A stretch of DNA of 64,000 nt from Planomicrobium sp. CPCC 101110 (GCF_007859395.1 NZ_VOHD01000003.1:1161028-1225027); one strand, 5' to 3'. Positions 18,879-28,235 are shown, counted from the first letter of the stretch. Translations and numbers: made by a program. Notes: generated by a model not told the origin, from the sequence alone.

Positions 18879-19276
18879 TCCATTTCCTCCTCACTATCTT
18901 GCTCGTTGACCATATGATGCGCAGTCAGAACAAGGCGATTATAGAAGGTTTCACGTAATTTGCCTGACAAGCCCACTTCATCCATAGCTTCACTCATACA
19001 CTCCAGCCATGCTTGAGCACGGTCGGGAGTGATTGGGAATGGATGATGGCGCATTTTTAATCGTGGATGTCCGTGTTCTTCGGAATATATATTAGGTCCG
19101 CCTAAATATTGGGTCATAAACTGTTTTTGTTTTCGTGCGGTTTCAGTTAAATCGTCAGGAAAGATCGGCTGCAGCTTTGGATGCTGTGCCACACGAGCAT
19201 AAAATGCGTCGATTAACTGTGACAGGCGTTCCGCACCAATTTCTTCGTACGGAATAATCGGTTTTCCAGTCATCAT
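18875..19276 (-). CDS. Truncated hemoglobin, group II (YjbI-like)
   Basis: Small haem globin of the 2-on-2 type, 133 residues. It probably binds O2 or NO or reacts with peroxides in the cytoplasm. Visible features: IDAFYARVAQHP (helix B with the conserved Phe-Tyr), the QYLGGP turn and the proximal histidine in LKMRHHPFPI. First gene of the globin–spxH operon, a pairing conserved in Bacillales, and upstream of it TTGACT-N17-TTTTAT may be the promoter. The initial MM leaves the exact start open by one codon. Confidence 0.94.
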   Translation of the reverse strand: MMTGKPIIPYEEIGAERLSQLIDAFYARVAQHPKLQPIFPDDLTETARKQKQFMTQYLGGPNIYSEEHGHPRLKMRHHPFPITPDRAQAWLECMSEAMDEVGLSGKLRETFYNRLVLTAHHMVNEQDSEEEME

Positions 19277-19399
19277 TGTGTCTCCTTTGCTTTAGCTGTA
19301 AATTCATTCTAACAACGGAGAGAAAATTTCTCAAACAAATCGACTGACCTATAGTTTTCGGAACAGCAAATATCATAAAATTTTCAGCCAGCATAAGAG

Positions 19400-19981
19400 T
19401 CAAGGCAACGATCTGGCGGCTTTCATAAAACGGGCGATTTTTTTATCTGCAGGATGAACAGGAACGCTGTGTTCCGTTAGAAACCGATTGAATATTTGTT
19501 GGCCGGAAGCGGCGTCTGTCACTTCGTATTCGACCTCAAAATCTTCTTGGCCATTGTAAAGTGAATGGTCCAGTACCAGCAAACCGCCATGGTATTCAAA
19601 TTCAATTCGGCGGGTGGTCAATGTGCCGATTGGGCGAAGCGCCTTCCAGTCAATGCCTTTTTCGTTGAGTGCGTGCAGCACTTCTGTGGCAGCGAATGAA
19701 ACAGCTTGGCGGATGTGTCGGGCTTCTTGGGTGGTCAGCAGATCTGTGATTTCAAGATTTCCTTCCGGGGCAGGAATTTTCATTGTGCACTCGAACCGGT
19801 CCGATTTCTTCCGGATCCTGAGAGCGCAGCCCTTTTCTTTCAATTGAAAATCAGATGTGTCGAAATACTGGTTTTCTTGAGTTACAGCGTCACTTGGCTG
19901 AAACTTGAAAAAAGAAAGCAGCTCTTCGTATTTTTCCTGCGTCAGCATATTTTTGAATTCAATTTCAAGTTCTTTCGTCAT
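19400..19981 (-). CDS. CYTH domain protein (YjbK-like), triphosphate tunnel metalloenzyme
   Basis: Member of the CYTH/TTM superfamily, which binds organic phosphates or polyphosphates inside a beta-barrel tunnel; the physiological substrate is unknown for YjbK. 193 residues. The ExExK signature is ELEIEFK near residue 4, and LRIRKK with TMKIP line the tunnel. ATG 19981 is preferred to GTG 19990 because GGAGAGGTG lies 6 bases before it. It is divergent from relQ, as in the yjbIJKLM region of Bacillus. Confidence 0.9.
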   Translation of the reverse strand: MTKELEIEFKNMLTQEKYEELLSFFKFQPSDAVTQENQYFDTSDFQLKEKGCALRIRKKSDRFECTMKIPAPEGNLEITDLLTTQEARHIRQAVSFAATEVLHALNEKGIDWKALRPIGTLTTRRIEFEYHGGLLVLDHSLYNGQEDFEVEYEVTDAASGQQIFNRFLTEHSVPVHPADKKIARFMKAARSLP

Positions 19982-20290
19982 CTTTAACACCTCTCCAATA
20001 ATTTTATTATCTGATAGTTTTCAGCAAACTGCAACGATGCAGGAGCTGTGTTAAAATATTAATAGCGTTAAGCGTAAAAAAAGACTTGCTTGCTGAAGCC
20101 AGTTGAAGTTGGAAAAAGGAGCCAGTACAGGCACTAGATCCAGGACTGCGGCAAGAAGAACGGCATCGGACTCCGGCGTGTGAAATGGATTTGGCTGGGG
20201 AATCCTGTAAGGAACGGCAAATACGCAGTAACGGTAATTTTCATGAGGCACTTGCTTCACGAGCGCAAAAAGAAGCGGGGAGGATCACCT
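19982..20290. other. 309-base gap between yjbK and relQ
   Basis: It carries the ribosome site of yjbK on the minus strand and a candidate -10 (TTAAAATA near 20050) for relQ, leaving a leader of about 230 bases. The frame upstream of relQ is open without a credible start, and I see no known riboswitch fold. Confidence 0.4.
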
Positions 20291-20968
20291 ATGGGTCAAT
20301 GGGATCGTTTTTTAGCACCATATAAACAAGCAGTAGATGAATTGAAAATTAAATTCAAAGGCATGCGCGGACAGTTTGAAACAGAAAGTGCAAATTCACC
20401 CATTGAATTTGTCACAGGCCGTGTGAAGCCGCTGGCAAGTATTTACGATAAAACACTCGAAAAAGGCATTCCCTTTGAGCCATCAGAAAAACTTGCCCAT
20501 GAACTTCAAGATATTGCTGGGCTGCGGATGATGTGCCAGTTTGTCAGCGATATTGAAACCGTTGTAGGCTTGCTGCGCCAACGGAATGATTTGCGGATTG
20601 TGGAAGAGAAGGATTATATTTCCCAGGAGAAGCAAAGCGGATACCGGTCTTACCATGTCATCGTTGAATATCCTGTCCAAACAATCAATGGGGAACAGCT
20701 GATTCTGGCTGAAATCCAGATTCGGACGTTAGCAATGAATTTTTGGGCATCAATCGAACATTCGCTCAATTATAAATACAAAGGGATTTTTCCCGACGAA
20801 ATCAAGCTCCGGCTGCAGCGTGCAGCCGAGGCGGCATTTCAGCTGGATGAAGAGATGTCGAAAATAAGGGATGAAATTCAGGAAGCTCAAGTATATTTCA
20901 GCGAATTCAAAGAATCGCCGAACACGCATTTTCCAACTGACAGGAAAGGGGAGCAAACAAACAGATGA
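20291..20968 (+). CDS. relQ: Small alarmone synthetase RelQ (GTP pyrophosphokinase, YjbM)
   Basis: Single-domain synthetase making (p)ppGpp from ATP and GDP/GTP; 225 residues, typical of RelQ/SasB. Synthetase motifs include [32 protein letters not shown] and the EIQIRT strand with the catalytic Glu. No hydrolase domain. GGGGAGG about 7 bases upstream supports ATG 20291; the frame open from 20180 lacks a ribosome site and family similarity. The stop overlaps nadK by four bases, so the two are coupled. Confidence 0.95.
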   Translation: MGQWDRFLAPYKQAVDELKIKFKGMRGQFETESANSPIEFVTGRVKPLASIYDKTLEKGIPFEPSEKLAHELQDIAGLRMMCQFVSDIETVVGLLRQRNDLRIVEEKDYISQEKQSGYRSYHVIVEYPVQTINGEQLILAEIQIRTLAMNFWASIEHSLNYKYKGIFPDEIKLRLQRAAEAAFQLDEEMSKIRDEIQEAQVYFSEFKESPNTHFPTDRKGEQTNR

Positions 20969-21765
20969 AATTTTTTATCATATCCAGAACCGATGACCTC
21001 TCCAACGACTTAATGGCAAAAGCACGGGCATATTTGGAAGATTTTGATATGGCTTGGGATGAAGAATCTCCGGATGTCGTCCTTTCAATCGGCGGGGACG
21101 GAACATTGCTCCATGCCTTCCATAAATACAAAGATCAGTTGGATACCGTAGCTTTTGTCGGCATACATACGGGACATCTCGGATTTTATGCGGACTGGAA
21201 ACCCATCGAGATTGAAAAATTGGTATTGTCCATTGCGAAAAAAGAATACGAAGTTATCGAGTATCCGCTGGTGGAAGTCAGTGTCCATTACCAGAATTCC
21301 GAAAAGCCGGCCGTTTATCTTGCCTTGAATGAGTCTACCGTCAAGTCTCCCGAAGTGACGCTGGTTATGGATGTCTTTTTGAATGAAAGCCATTTTGAGC
21401 GTTTCAGAGGCGATGGCTTGTGCATGTCGACCCCTTCAGGAAGCACCGCCTATAACAAAGCTTTGGGAGGAGCCATCATCCATCCATCGCTCCAGGCCAT
21501 GCAGCTGACCGAAATGGCCTCCATCAACAACCGGGTCTTCCGGACGGTGGGTTCGCCGCTCGTGCTGCCTGCGCATCACCGGTGTGTACTGCGACCGGTC
21601 AAAGCACCGGATTTCATGGTGACAATCGACCATATCCAATTGCTTCATAAAGATGTTAAATCGATTGAATATAGAGTAGCTGATGAAAAAGTTCGATTCG
21701 CGCGTTTCCGTGCGTTCCCGTTTTGGAAACGGGTCCATGATTCTTTCATTGACAGCGAAAAATAA
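20965..21765 (+). CDS. nadK: NAD kinase
   Basis: Phosphorylates NAD to NADP in the cytoplasm; 266 residues. The GGDG motif is at residues 43-46. The conserved NE ([10 protein letters not shown]), the [22 protein letters not shown] segment (shortened here: [14 protein letters not shown]) and a C-terminal strand region are present. It overlaps relQ and is followed by the pseudouridine synthase gene 11 bases later, as in Bacillus yjbMNO. Confidence 0.97.
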   Translation: MKFFIISRTDDLSNDLMAKARAYLEDFDMAWDEESPDVVLSIGGDGTLLHAFHKYKDQLDTVAFVGIHTGHLGFYADWKPIEIEKLVLSIAKKEYEVIEYPLVEVSVHYQNSEKPAVYLALNESTVKSPEVTLVMDVFLNESHFERFRGDGLCMSTPSGSTAYNKALGGAIIHPSLQAMQLTEMASINNRVFRTVGSPLVLPAHHRCVLRPVKAPDFMVTIDHIQLLHKDVKSIEYRVADEKVRFARFRAFPFWKRVHDSFIDSEK

Positions 21766-21776
21766 AGGTGGAACAA

Positions 21777-22664
21777 ATGAAACCATTTCAATTAACTTAT
21801 GTCGCCACGGATTCAGTACTTCTTCGCGAAGCATTAAGCGGCTGGGGCATTTCCAAACGGACGCTGGCATCTGTCAAATACAGCGGCGGCCGAATTCTAG
21901 TGAATGGCAAGGAAGTAACGGTCCGGCATGTCTTGGAAAAAGATGATGCCGTGACCGTTATTTTTCCGAATGAAGAACGAGGGGAAGGATTGATCGCAGA
22001 GGAAGGGCCGCTGGAAGTTGTGTACGAGGATGAAGCATTGCTGATCATCAATAAGCCGCCGGTCCAAAATACGATTCCGTCGCGTGAACATCCGACAGGC
22101 AGCCTGGCCAATATTGTGGCAAAGTATTTTGAAGAACAAGGCATCCCTGCAACGCTTCATATTGCGACTCGCCTTGACCGTGATACATCCGGGCTTGTGT
22201 GCATCGCAAAAAACCGCCACATTCATCATATGCTTTCCATGCAGCAGCAGGAAAAAAAGATGAAAAGGCGGTATCAGGCGCTTGTCCATGGCTTGGTGGA
22301 GGACTCGGAATTCATCATCACGGAACCGATCGGCCGAAAAAGCACCAGCATCATTGAAAGGGAAGTGCGCCAAGACGGCCAATTTGCAGAAACGCAAGTT
22401 CAGGTGCGCAGCCATTTTGGCAGCTATTCACATGTGCAGCTGCAGCTTAATACCGGCAGAACCCACCAAATCAGGGTCCATCTTTCCCATATCGGCCATC
22501 CGCTGCTCGGCGATGACCTGTACGGCGGCAAGCGGGACTTGATCTCCCGCCAAGCACTTCATTGCGGTGAACTTGAACTCGTCCATCCTACGACAGGAAA
22601 ACGGTTGAACTTCACTTCTCCGCTGAACGATGATATGGCAAGCCTGCTTCAAATGAATTTGTGA
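21777..22664 (+). CDS. RluA/RluD-family RNA pseudouridine synthase (YjbO-like)
   Basis: Converts uridines in rRNA or tRNA to pseudouridine. About 295 residues. An S4-like RNA-binding part comes first (residues 20-75: KRTLASVKYSGG, GRILVNGKEV). The catalytic domain follows, with RLDRDTSGL holding the active-site Asp and GRTHQIRVHLS further on. ATG 21777 is chosen because AAAGGTGG lies directly before it, while the GTG at 21768 sits inside that site. Its 3' end overlaps the convergent prpE gene by 16 bases. Confidence 0.95.
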   Translation: MKPFQLTYVATDSVLLREALSGWGISKRTLASVKYSGGRILVNGKEVTVRHVLEKDDAVTVIFPNEERGEGLIAEEGPLEVVYEDEALLIINKPPVQNTIPSREHPTGSLANIVAKYFEEQGIPATLHIATRLDRDTSGLVCIAKNRHIHHMLSMQQQEKKMKRRYQALVHGLVEDSEFIITEPIGRKSTSIIEREVRQDGQFAETQVQVRSHFGSYSHVQLQLNTGRTHQIRVHLSHIGHPLLGDDLYGGKRDLISRQALHCGELELVHPTTGKRLNFTSPLNDDMASLLQMNL

Positions 22665-23386
22665 AAGCGTTCGGGCTGGTATGGCTGAAAAGAAGGGACG
22701 GAGACAGTGGTTTTTTCAGGATAGCGAAACGCCGTAAGGCAGCCTCCGAAAACACAGCCGGTGTCTATATTTGCCGTATTATTGATGATATATGGCTCTT
22801 CAGTGGGAGTATGTCCATAAACAACCCATTTCTCCGCTTTATAGGATTTTGCCCAGTCCCTTCTGACCGGCCGGCCATAGGCGTCGATTTTGCCGGTTGT
22901 ATCGCCATATAAGACGAATGCGGCAATACTTTTGCTAAGGGGTTTGCCCAGCATGTCAGCTTTGATGCCGGCATGGGCGACAACCAGACCGCCCTCAAGC
23001 TCCAGGTAGAGCGGCAGATCTTCATAAAACCGCAAATAGCGGGAGCGGAATTGCTGCTGCTCTTTTTTGGGCAGCCGGTGCCATTCGTTGACTGTAGTTT
23101 CCAATCCATGGGTCAATTGGACGCGGTTGCCTTTGAAAAAGCGATAAAGTTTATTGCAGTGGTTGCCCGGGCAATAATAGAGGGTGCGGTCTTCTTGCAT
23201 TTCAAATAGCAAGCGCAGCACTGCGAGCGAGTCCGGTCCGCGGTCCATGGCATCGCCGACAAAAACGAGCTGGCGCCCTTTTGGGTGGACGTATCTGCCT
23301 TGCCGTTTTTCATAGCCCAGCATGCTGAAAAGCTCGAGCAGTTCGGCGTAGCACCCGTGGATATCGCCGATAATATCGTATTTCAA
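22649..23386 (-). CDS. prpE: Bis(5'-nucleosyl)-tetraphosphatase PrpE (metallophosphatase)
   Basis: Calcineurin-like phosphoesterase that in Bacillus hydrolyses Ap4A-type dinucleotides. 245 residues with the metal-binding motifs GDIHGCY (residues 7-13), GDAMDRGPDS, CPGNHCNK, VAHAGI and YGHTP. A TTG start at 23386 is inferred. GAGGTG lies six bases upstream and the protein then begins LKYDIIGDIHG like the family, while the ATG 33 codons earlier adds a Cys-rich tail unlike PrpE. Confidence 0.93.
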   Translation of the reverse strand: MKYDIIGDIHGCYAELLELFSMLGYEKRQGRYVHPKGRQLVFVGDAMDRGPDSLAVLRLLFEMQEDRTLYYCPGNHCNKLYRFFKGNRVQLTHGLETTVNEWHRLPKKEQQQFRSRYLRFYEDLPLYLELEGGLVVAHAGIKADMLGKPLSKSIAAFVLYGDTTGKIDAYGRPVRRDWAKSYKAEKWVVYGHTPTEEPYIINNTANIDTGCVFGGCLTAFRYPEKTTVSVPSFQPYQPERFHKFI

Positions 23387-23487
23387 TCGGATCACCTCAT
23401 TTACCAGAATTGCCTCTGTACATAGACATAGTGTAACGTATAGAATACAAAAGCAGGAAGCTAAACACTTGAAAGGAGGGAGCATAC

Positions 23488-24858
23488 ATGATTGAAGAAA
23501 AAACAGTTCGCGATGAAGAATTGAACGAAGAGCTGTTGATGGAGTTGTTGGAACGCGGGGAAGTTGAAACTTTCAGGGAAGAGTTTTTGTCATATCATCC
23601 ATACGATCAAGCTGTATTTTATGAAAAAGCGGAACCCGAAATGCGCGAGCTGCTGTATCAGTATCTCTCTCCGAAGGAAATGGCCCTTATTTTTGCGGCC
23701 ATTGATCTGGACGACGAAGAGTACGAAGAATTCTTCAAAGAATTGAATTCGATATATGCCGCGGATATGCTTTCAAATATGTCAACAGATGACGCGGTCG
23801 ATGTTCTCAATAACTTGAACAAAGAACAAGTGGCTACCTATTTGTCGATCATGGATAAAGAATCCGCCAGACAAATAAAAGACTTGCTCCATTATGAAGA
23901 ATATACGGCCGGCTCTATCATGACGACGGAATTTGTGGCTATACCACAAAATTCCACTGTCCGGTCAGCTATGAATATCCTGAGAAACGCGGCTCCGAAC
24001 GCGGAAACTATTTATTATGTTTTCGTTATCGACAGCGAACGCAAACTGACAGGAATCGTGACCTTGCGGGATTTGATCATTGCCGATGAAGACACGCTGA
24101 TTTCTTCCATCATGAGCGAACGGGTTGTCAGCGTTTCCGTTGGGGAAGACCAAGAAGAAGTGGCGCGGATGATCAAAGACTATGATTTTCTGGCAATGCC
24201 GGTAGTGGATTTCCAAAATCATTTGCTTGGCATCATTACGGTCGATGATATTATCGATGTTTTGGACGAAGAAGCTTCTGATGACTACTCCAAGCTTGCA
24301 GGGGTTACCGATATGGACAACTTCGACAAGGGTCCTTTCACAGCTGCGAAAAAACGGCTGCCTTGGCTTATTTTATTGACGTTCCTCGGCATGCTTACGG
24401 CCAACTTGATGGGCCTTTTTGAAGCGACGCTAGACCAAGTGGCGCTGCTTGCGGTTTTTATCCCGCTAATTGCAGGAATGGCCGGAAATAGCGGGACACA
24501 GGCGCTTGCTGTGGCAGTCCGTGGTATTGCCACCGGGGATATTGAAGAAGAAAGCAAGGTGAAGCTGCTGTTAAGAGAAGCCGGGACAGGGCTGATCACG
24601 GGTGTTGTATGCGGAATAGTGGTCATTGGGCTCGTATACTTCTGGAAAGGCGAGTTGCTGATCGGCATGTTGGTCGGCACAGCTGTCATGGGTTCGATTT
24701 TCGTGGCGACACTTGCGGGTTCTTTTATCCCGTTGTTGATCCATCGAATGAAAATCGATCCAGCTGTCGCTTCTGGGCCATTCATCACAACATTGAACGA
24801 TATCATTTCAATCTTGATATATCTTGGTTTAGCCACTACCTTTTTAAGCCAGCTTTAG
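23488..24858 (+). CDS. mgtE: Magnesium transporter MgtE
   Basis: Mg2+-selective channel of the cytoplasmic membrane, 456 residues. The N-terminal helical domain (about 1-135) and two CBS domains (about 140-265; AGSIMTTEFVAIP, LLGIITVDDIIDV) act as the Mg2+ sensor. A connecting helix leads to five membrane helices, with the pore motif PLIAGMAGNSGTQ near residue 335. AAAGGAGGG precedes ATG. I see no M-box riboswitch in the short upstream gap, so regulation may rest on the protein's own gating. Confidence 0.96.
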   Translation: MIEEKTVRDEELNEELLMELLERGEVETFREEFLSYHPYDQAVFYEKAEPEMRELLYQYLSPKEMALIFAAIDLDDEEYEEFFKELNSIYAADMLSNMSTDDAVDVLNNLNKEQVATYLSIMDKESARQIKDLLHYEEYTAGSIMTTEFVAIPQNSTVRSAMNILRNAAPNAETIYYVFVIDSERKLTGIVTLRDLIIADEDTLISSIMSERVVSVSVGEDQEEVARMIKDYDFLAMPVVDFQNHLLGIITVDDIIDVLDEEASDDYSKLAGVTDMDNFDKGPFTAAKKRLPWLILLTFLGMLTANLMGLFEATLDQVALLAVFIPLIAGMAGNSGTQALAVAVRGIATGDIEEESKVKLLLREAGTGLITGVVCGIVVIGLVYFWKGELLIGMLVGTAVMGSIFVATLAGSFIPLLIHRMKIDPAVASGPFITTLNDIISILIYLGLATTFLSQL

Positions 24859-24887
24859 AAAAGTGCGAATTGCACTTTTCTTTTTTA
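24858..24887 (+). terminator. Terminator after mgtE
   Basis: gaaaagtgc / gcacttttc stem with loop aatt and a six-T tract, beginning at the stop codon. Confidence 0.85.
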
Positions 24888-24947
24888 TAAGGTAATATTA
24901 GTACCAGGTAATAAATCGAGATAATAATAGATGCAGGAGGAATTGGA

Positions 24948-25718
24948 ATGTCGATATCATTAGCAGGAAAAACTTTCGTTATTATGGGTGTTGCTAACAA
25001 ACGTAGCATCGCATGGGGAATTGCCCGGTCATTGGATCAATCAGGAGCCAACCTCATTTTCACATACGCTGGGGAGCGTTTTGAAAAATCAGTCCGGGAT
25101 TTGGTTGCAACGCTTGATGGCAACCACGAACTTGTCTTGCCATGTGATGTAACAAGTGATGAAGATGTTGAGAAATGCTTCGAGACGATCAAAGAAAAAG
25201 TCGGGACGATCCATGGCCTGGCTCACTGTATCGCGTTTGCAAAAACGGAAGAACTGGCTGGCAACTTCTCAGATACATCAAGAGACGGATTTTTGCTTGC
25301 GCAAAACATTTCTTCTTATTCCCTGACAATTATTTCGAAATATGCGAAGCCGCTTATGTCAGAAGGCGGAAGCATTGTGGCATTGACTTATATTGGAGGC
25401 GAGCGCGTGATGCCGAACTACAACGTCATGGGTGTCGCTAAAGCTTCTCTTGAGATGTCAGTGCGCTACTTGGCAGCGGATCTTGGAAAACACAACATCC
25501 GCGTCAACGCTATTTCTTCTGGCCCGATCCGGACATTGTCTGCAAAAGGAATCAGCGACTTTAACACGATCCTTCATGAAATCGAAGAAAAAGCGCCGCT
25601 GCACCGCAACACGACGCCTGAAGAAGTCGGCGATACAGCAGTGTTCCTATTCAGCGAAATGTCCCGCGGCATTACAGGGGAAACCATTCACGTCGATAGC
25701 GGGTACCACGTTCTTTAA
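24948..25718 (+). CDS. fabI: Enoyl-ACP reductase FabI
   Basis: Reduces enoyl-ACP in the last step of the fatty-acid elongation cycle; NAD(P)H-dependent SDR-type enzyme, 256 residues. The N-terminal cofactor site reads GVANKRSIAWGIA, and the catalytic pair appears as YNVMGVAK (Tyr-x6-Lys), typical of FabI rather than the YxxxK of ordinary SDRs. AGGAGGA lies 7 bases before ATG. Monocistronic. It is the expected triclosan target, by family knowledge. Confidence 0.97.
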   Translation: MSISLAGKTFVIMGVANKRSIAWGIARSLDQSGANLIFTYAGERFEKSVRDLVATLDGNHELVLPCDVTSDEDVEKCFETIKEKVGTIHGLAHCIAFAKTEELAGNFSDTSRDGFLLAQNISSYSLTIISKYAKPLMSEGGSIVALTYIGGERVMPNYNVMGVAKASLEMSVRYLAADLGKHNIRVNAISSGPIRTLSAKGISDFNTILHEIEEKAPLHRNTTPEEVGDTAVFLFSEMSRGITGETIHVDSGYHVL

Positions 25719-25726
25719 GAATCAGC

Positions 25727-25764
25727 AAAAAGCAGCTCTGCCGATAAGGCAGAGCTGCTTTTTC
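25727..25764. terminator. Bidirectional terminator between fabI and yjcF
   Basis: Sixteen-base-pair stem aaaaagcagctctgcc / ggcagagctgcttttt with loop gataa between convergent genes. Confidence 0.9.
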
Positions 25765-25770
25765 ATGTTT

Positions 25771-26202
25771 CTACAGTATATTTTTTTCCATTGAATGATG
25801 GGAGATGCCTGCTTCGAAAAATTCCGGCGAAGTGATGGCATAGCCCAGCTTTTCGTAAAAAGGAATAGCGTATGATTGCGCATTCAGTTTTAATCTGTTC
25901 ATTCCGATAGTGCGGGCATGTTCTTCCATTGCTTGCATGACGAGAACACCGATATGCTGTCCGCGGTATTCCGGCAAGACGCAGACGCGTTCGACCTTGC
26001 CGGTTCCAGGTTCAAGCTCCCGGATGCGGCCGGCGGCTATCGGCTCTTCAAGCTGATAGCCGACAAAATGAACCGCTGTTGCGTCGTTGGCATCCATTTC
26101 AATACTTGCCGGAACGCCTTGTTCTTCGATAAACACTGTTCTCCGGATTTCCATAGCTTGTTCTTTTTCTAAAGGGGTGGCGGCTACTTTGACTTTCTGC
26201 AA
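25771..26202 (-). CDS. GNAT family N-acetyltransferase (YjcF-like)
   Basis: Predicted acetyl-CoA-dependent acetyltransferase, 143 residues, substrate unknown. Acetyl-CoA loop PEYRGQHIGVLVMQ near residue 78, family opening KEQAMEIRRTVFIEEQGVP, and the C-terminal YEKLGY. The only reasonable start is TTG at 26202, right after the stop of the upstream gene. The last bases of that gene (GGAG) act as the ribosome site, so translation is probably coupled. Confidence 0.9.
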   Translation of the reverse strand: MQKVKVAATPLEKEQAMEIRRTVFIEEQGVPASIEMDANDATAVHFVGYQLEEPIAAGRIRELEPGTGKVERVCVLPEYRGQHIGVLVMQAMEEHARTIGMNRLKLNAQSYAIPFYEKLGYAITSPEFFEAGISHHSMEKNIL

Positions 26203-26721
26203 TTATTGCTCATCTCCAGTTAAACGGAATGTATCGAAAACAGTCCACGAACCATCTTCCAATTGGTACAGGAGGTGGATCCGGTCGATAATCTCTTCGT
26301 GGTCGACTCCCGCCATTTTCAATTGTCCGAGAACATCGGCGTGTTCTGCATCAGACATTTTTTGGGCAATGGTGATATGCGGCACATACGTATACTTTGT
26401 CTCTTTGCTGAAAGGTTCTGTGTGCAGATTTTTGTGTATCGCCAAAATTTCAGGGGTTGCATCCACCTTGAAAAACAACGTGTTGGTCAATGGCGAAAAA
26501 GAGCTGACACGAGAAGCACGCAGTTTGAACGGTCGATGGCGTTTTGCAATTTTTGCAATTTCATCAGATATCTCTTTGATTTGGTCATCATCCGCTTCAA
26601 ATGCATCTTTCAATGTCATGTGAGGGGTGATCAGCTCATAATGCGGATCATAGCGTTTTCGATACGAATTGGCTAAATCCTGTAACTTTTTTGATGGAAA
26701 TGCAACAACGCCATATTTCAT
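26203..26721 (-). CDS. 2H phosphoesterase, 2'-5' RNA ligase-like (YjcG)
   Basis: Protein of the LigT/YjcG family with two HxT motifs (HMTL near residue 34 and HITI near residue 115) that form the phosphoesterase active site; 172 residues. The natural substrate is unknown; related enzymes act on 2'-5' or cyclic phosphates of RNA. ATG 26721 has AGGAGG 8 bases upstream; the earlier in-frame ATG at 26763 does not. It lies directly before yjcF, giving the Bacillus yjcH-yjcG-yjcF order. Confidence 0.9.
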   Translation of the reverse strand: MKYGVVAFPSKKLQDLANSYRKRYDPHYELITPHMTLKDAFEADDDQIKEISDEIAKIAKRHRPFKLRASRVSSFSPLTNTLFFKVDATPEILAIHKNLHTEPFSKETKYTYVPHITIAQKMSDAEHADVLGQLKMAGVDHEEIIDRIHLLYQLEDGSWTVFDTFRLTGDEQ

Positions 26722-26797
26722 AAAATAGCCTCCTAGTCGATTGAAATAATTTACTGTTTTCATTATAGCAAAGTGTCGAAAGATTGGAAAAGCACAA

Positions 26798-27520
26798 TCA
26801 AAGGGCGAAGTTTTGGATGAGGGCCCGTTTCAAATCGGGCTGCCAATGCTTCCATGTATGGTCGCCGTCGAATTCATCGTAAAAAACGGCAAAACCTTTT
26901 TGCTGCATTAACTTGTTCAGTTCCCGGTTCGGTTCCAGGAAATCGGCAGTTCCGCCACTTGTCAATTTAACGGCGGTTTCTCCCTTTCCAATCACATGAT
27001 AGACAGTGAATGCATTGGCTGATGGAAAATCGGCTACTTTCCCAAGCATTTCGCTGCTCACTTTCGGCGATTGCAAAATGACACGTCCGAAAATATTCGG
27101 ATATTTCAAAGCGGCCATGAGGGAAACTGTGGCAGCGAGCGAATCACCGATCAGTGCGCGCCCCATACCGACCTGGTAAGTCGGATATTTCTCATCAAGG
27201 AAAGGCACAAGTTCATGGGCTAAAAAGCGCAAATACGCTTCGTGCTGCTCACCCGTCGGCTCGTATTTTTGGCTGCGGTCCTTGACGCTCTTATATGGAA
27301 CCCCAACAAAAATGATATTTTCGATTTCCTTGTTTTCGAGCAGTTCATCTGCCACACGCGGTACGCGGCCAAGCTGGAAATAATCTTTGCCATCTGATGC
27401 GATGACCACTGTATACTTATATAAAGGGGAAAAATTGGCCGGAAGATAAACAAGCAACTGCATATCTTCCTGCAATTCGTTGCTGAAAATGGTTAAGTCT
27501 TGCACCGTTCCTCTGTTCAT
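26798..27520 (-). CDS. Esterase-like alpha/beta hydrolase (YjcH)
   Basis: Putative cytoplasmic esterase of the Esterase D/enterochelin esterase type, 240 residues. Nucleophile elbow GDSLAA near residue 115, probable catalytic His in DGDHTWKHW near residue 222, and the strand YTVVIASDGKDYF near the start. Substrate unknown. AGGAGGA lies nine bases before ATG. The first of three genes read toward fabI. It is divergent from pgpA, which shares the short upstream gap. Confidence 0.88.
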   Translation of the reverse strand: MNRGTVQDLTIFSNELQEDMQLLVYLPANFSPLYKYTVVIASDGKDYFQLGRVPRVADELLENKEIENIIFVGVPYKSVKDRSQKYEPTGEQHEAYLRFLAHELVPFLDEKYPTYQVGMGRALIGDSLAATVSLMAALKYPNIFGRVILQSPKVSSEMLGKVADFPSANAFTVYHVIGKGETAVKLTSGGTADFLEPNRELNKLMQQKGFAVFYDEFDGDHTWKHWQPDLKRALIQNFAL

Positions 27521-27554
27521 GAAAAAATCCTCCTATATGGTCTTTGTATGAAAA

Positions 27555-27585
27555 TTGTAACATATTCATTGAAGAGGCGTATAAT
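27555..27585 (+). promoter_or_regulatory. Promoter of pgpA
   Basis: TTGTAA (27555-27560) and perfect TATAAT (27580-27585) with a long 19-base spacer. The -10 overlaps the in-frame ATG at 27584, arguing that translation starts later, at 27626. Confidence 0.45.
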
Positions 27586-27625
27586 GAAGGAAGAAAGTAA
27601 ACCAATAGAGAGAGGGGTTTTATCT

Positions 27626-28210
27626 ATGGATGGAGGAAAATTCCGCGTTCATTCAGATGATGTGACAAAAGCTACACACGACGCCTTGATCCGGCGAGGC
27701 GTTACTAACGAAGATATTGCCAAAATCGTTTTGGAGATGCAATTGCCGTATAACGAGGGGCTGACGATCGAGCATTGCATCGAATCAGTGGAAAGCGTTT
27801 TGCGCAAACGTGAAATGCAGCACGCCCTTTTAGTGGGAGTGGAACTTGATGAACTGGCAGAGCAAGGAAAGCTCTCCCGTCCGCTCCAATCGATTGTCGG
27901 CACGGACGAAGGGCTGTTTGGCGTGGATGAAATGATCGGCCTTGGGGCGGTGCTGACCTATGGCAGCATTGCAGTCACCACTTTCGGCCATCTGGATAAA
28001 AACAAAATCGGCGTCATCCGCAAGTTGGATACAAAAGCGGGAGGCGCTGTCCATACATTCTTGGATGATCTTGTTGCGAGTGTAGCTGCTTGTGCGTCAG
28101 CAAGAATTGCCCATCGCACACGCGATCTGGAAGAGCAGGGCAAAACCTTCGAAGACTTGGCTCCTGAAGAAACTGTTCCAGAAGCTGGAATAGAAGGAAC
28201 GGATACTTGA
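27626..28210 (+). CDS. pgpA: Phosphatidylglycerophosphatase A family protein (YutG-like)
   Basis: Predicted to remove phosphate from phosphatidylglycerophosphate in phospholipid synthesis. 194 residues. The family blocks DEGLFGVDEMIGLGAV, YGSIAVTTFGHLDK and the metal-site-like VHTFLDDLVASVAA are clear. It is a soluble, N-terminally extended Firmicute version rather than the membrane-spanning E. coli type. Start 27626 has GAGAGGGGT upstream; the ATG at 27584 overlaps the -10 box. Confidence 0.85.
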   Translation: MDGGKFRVHSDDVTKATHDALIRRGVTNEDIAKIVLEMQLPYNEGLTIEHCIESVESVLRKREMQHALLVGVELDELAEQGKLSRPLQSIVGTDEGLFGVDEMIGLGAVLTYGSIAVTTFGHLDKNKIGVIRKLDTKAGGAVHTFLDDLVASVAACASARIAHRTRDLEEQGKTFEDLAPEETVPEAGIEGTDT

Positions 28211-28235
28211 TTTCATAATCCAGGCAATGTCCGGA

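Noticed and set aside
20180-20290. N-terminal extension of RelQ by 37 residues
   Set aside because: There is no ribosome site before 20180, while GGGGAGG precedes ATG 20291, where family similarity begins.
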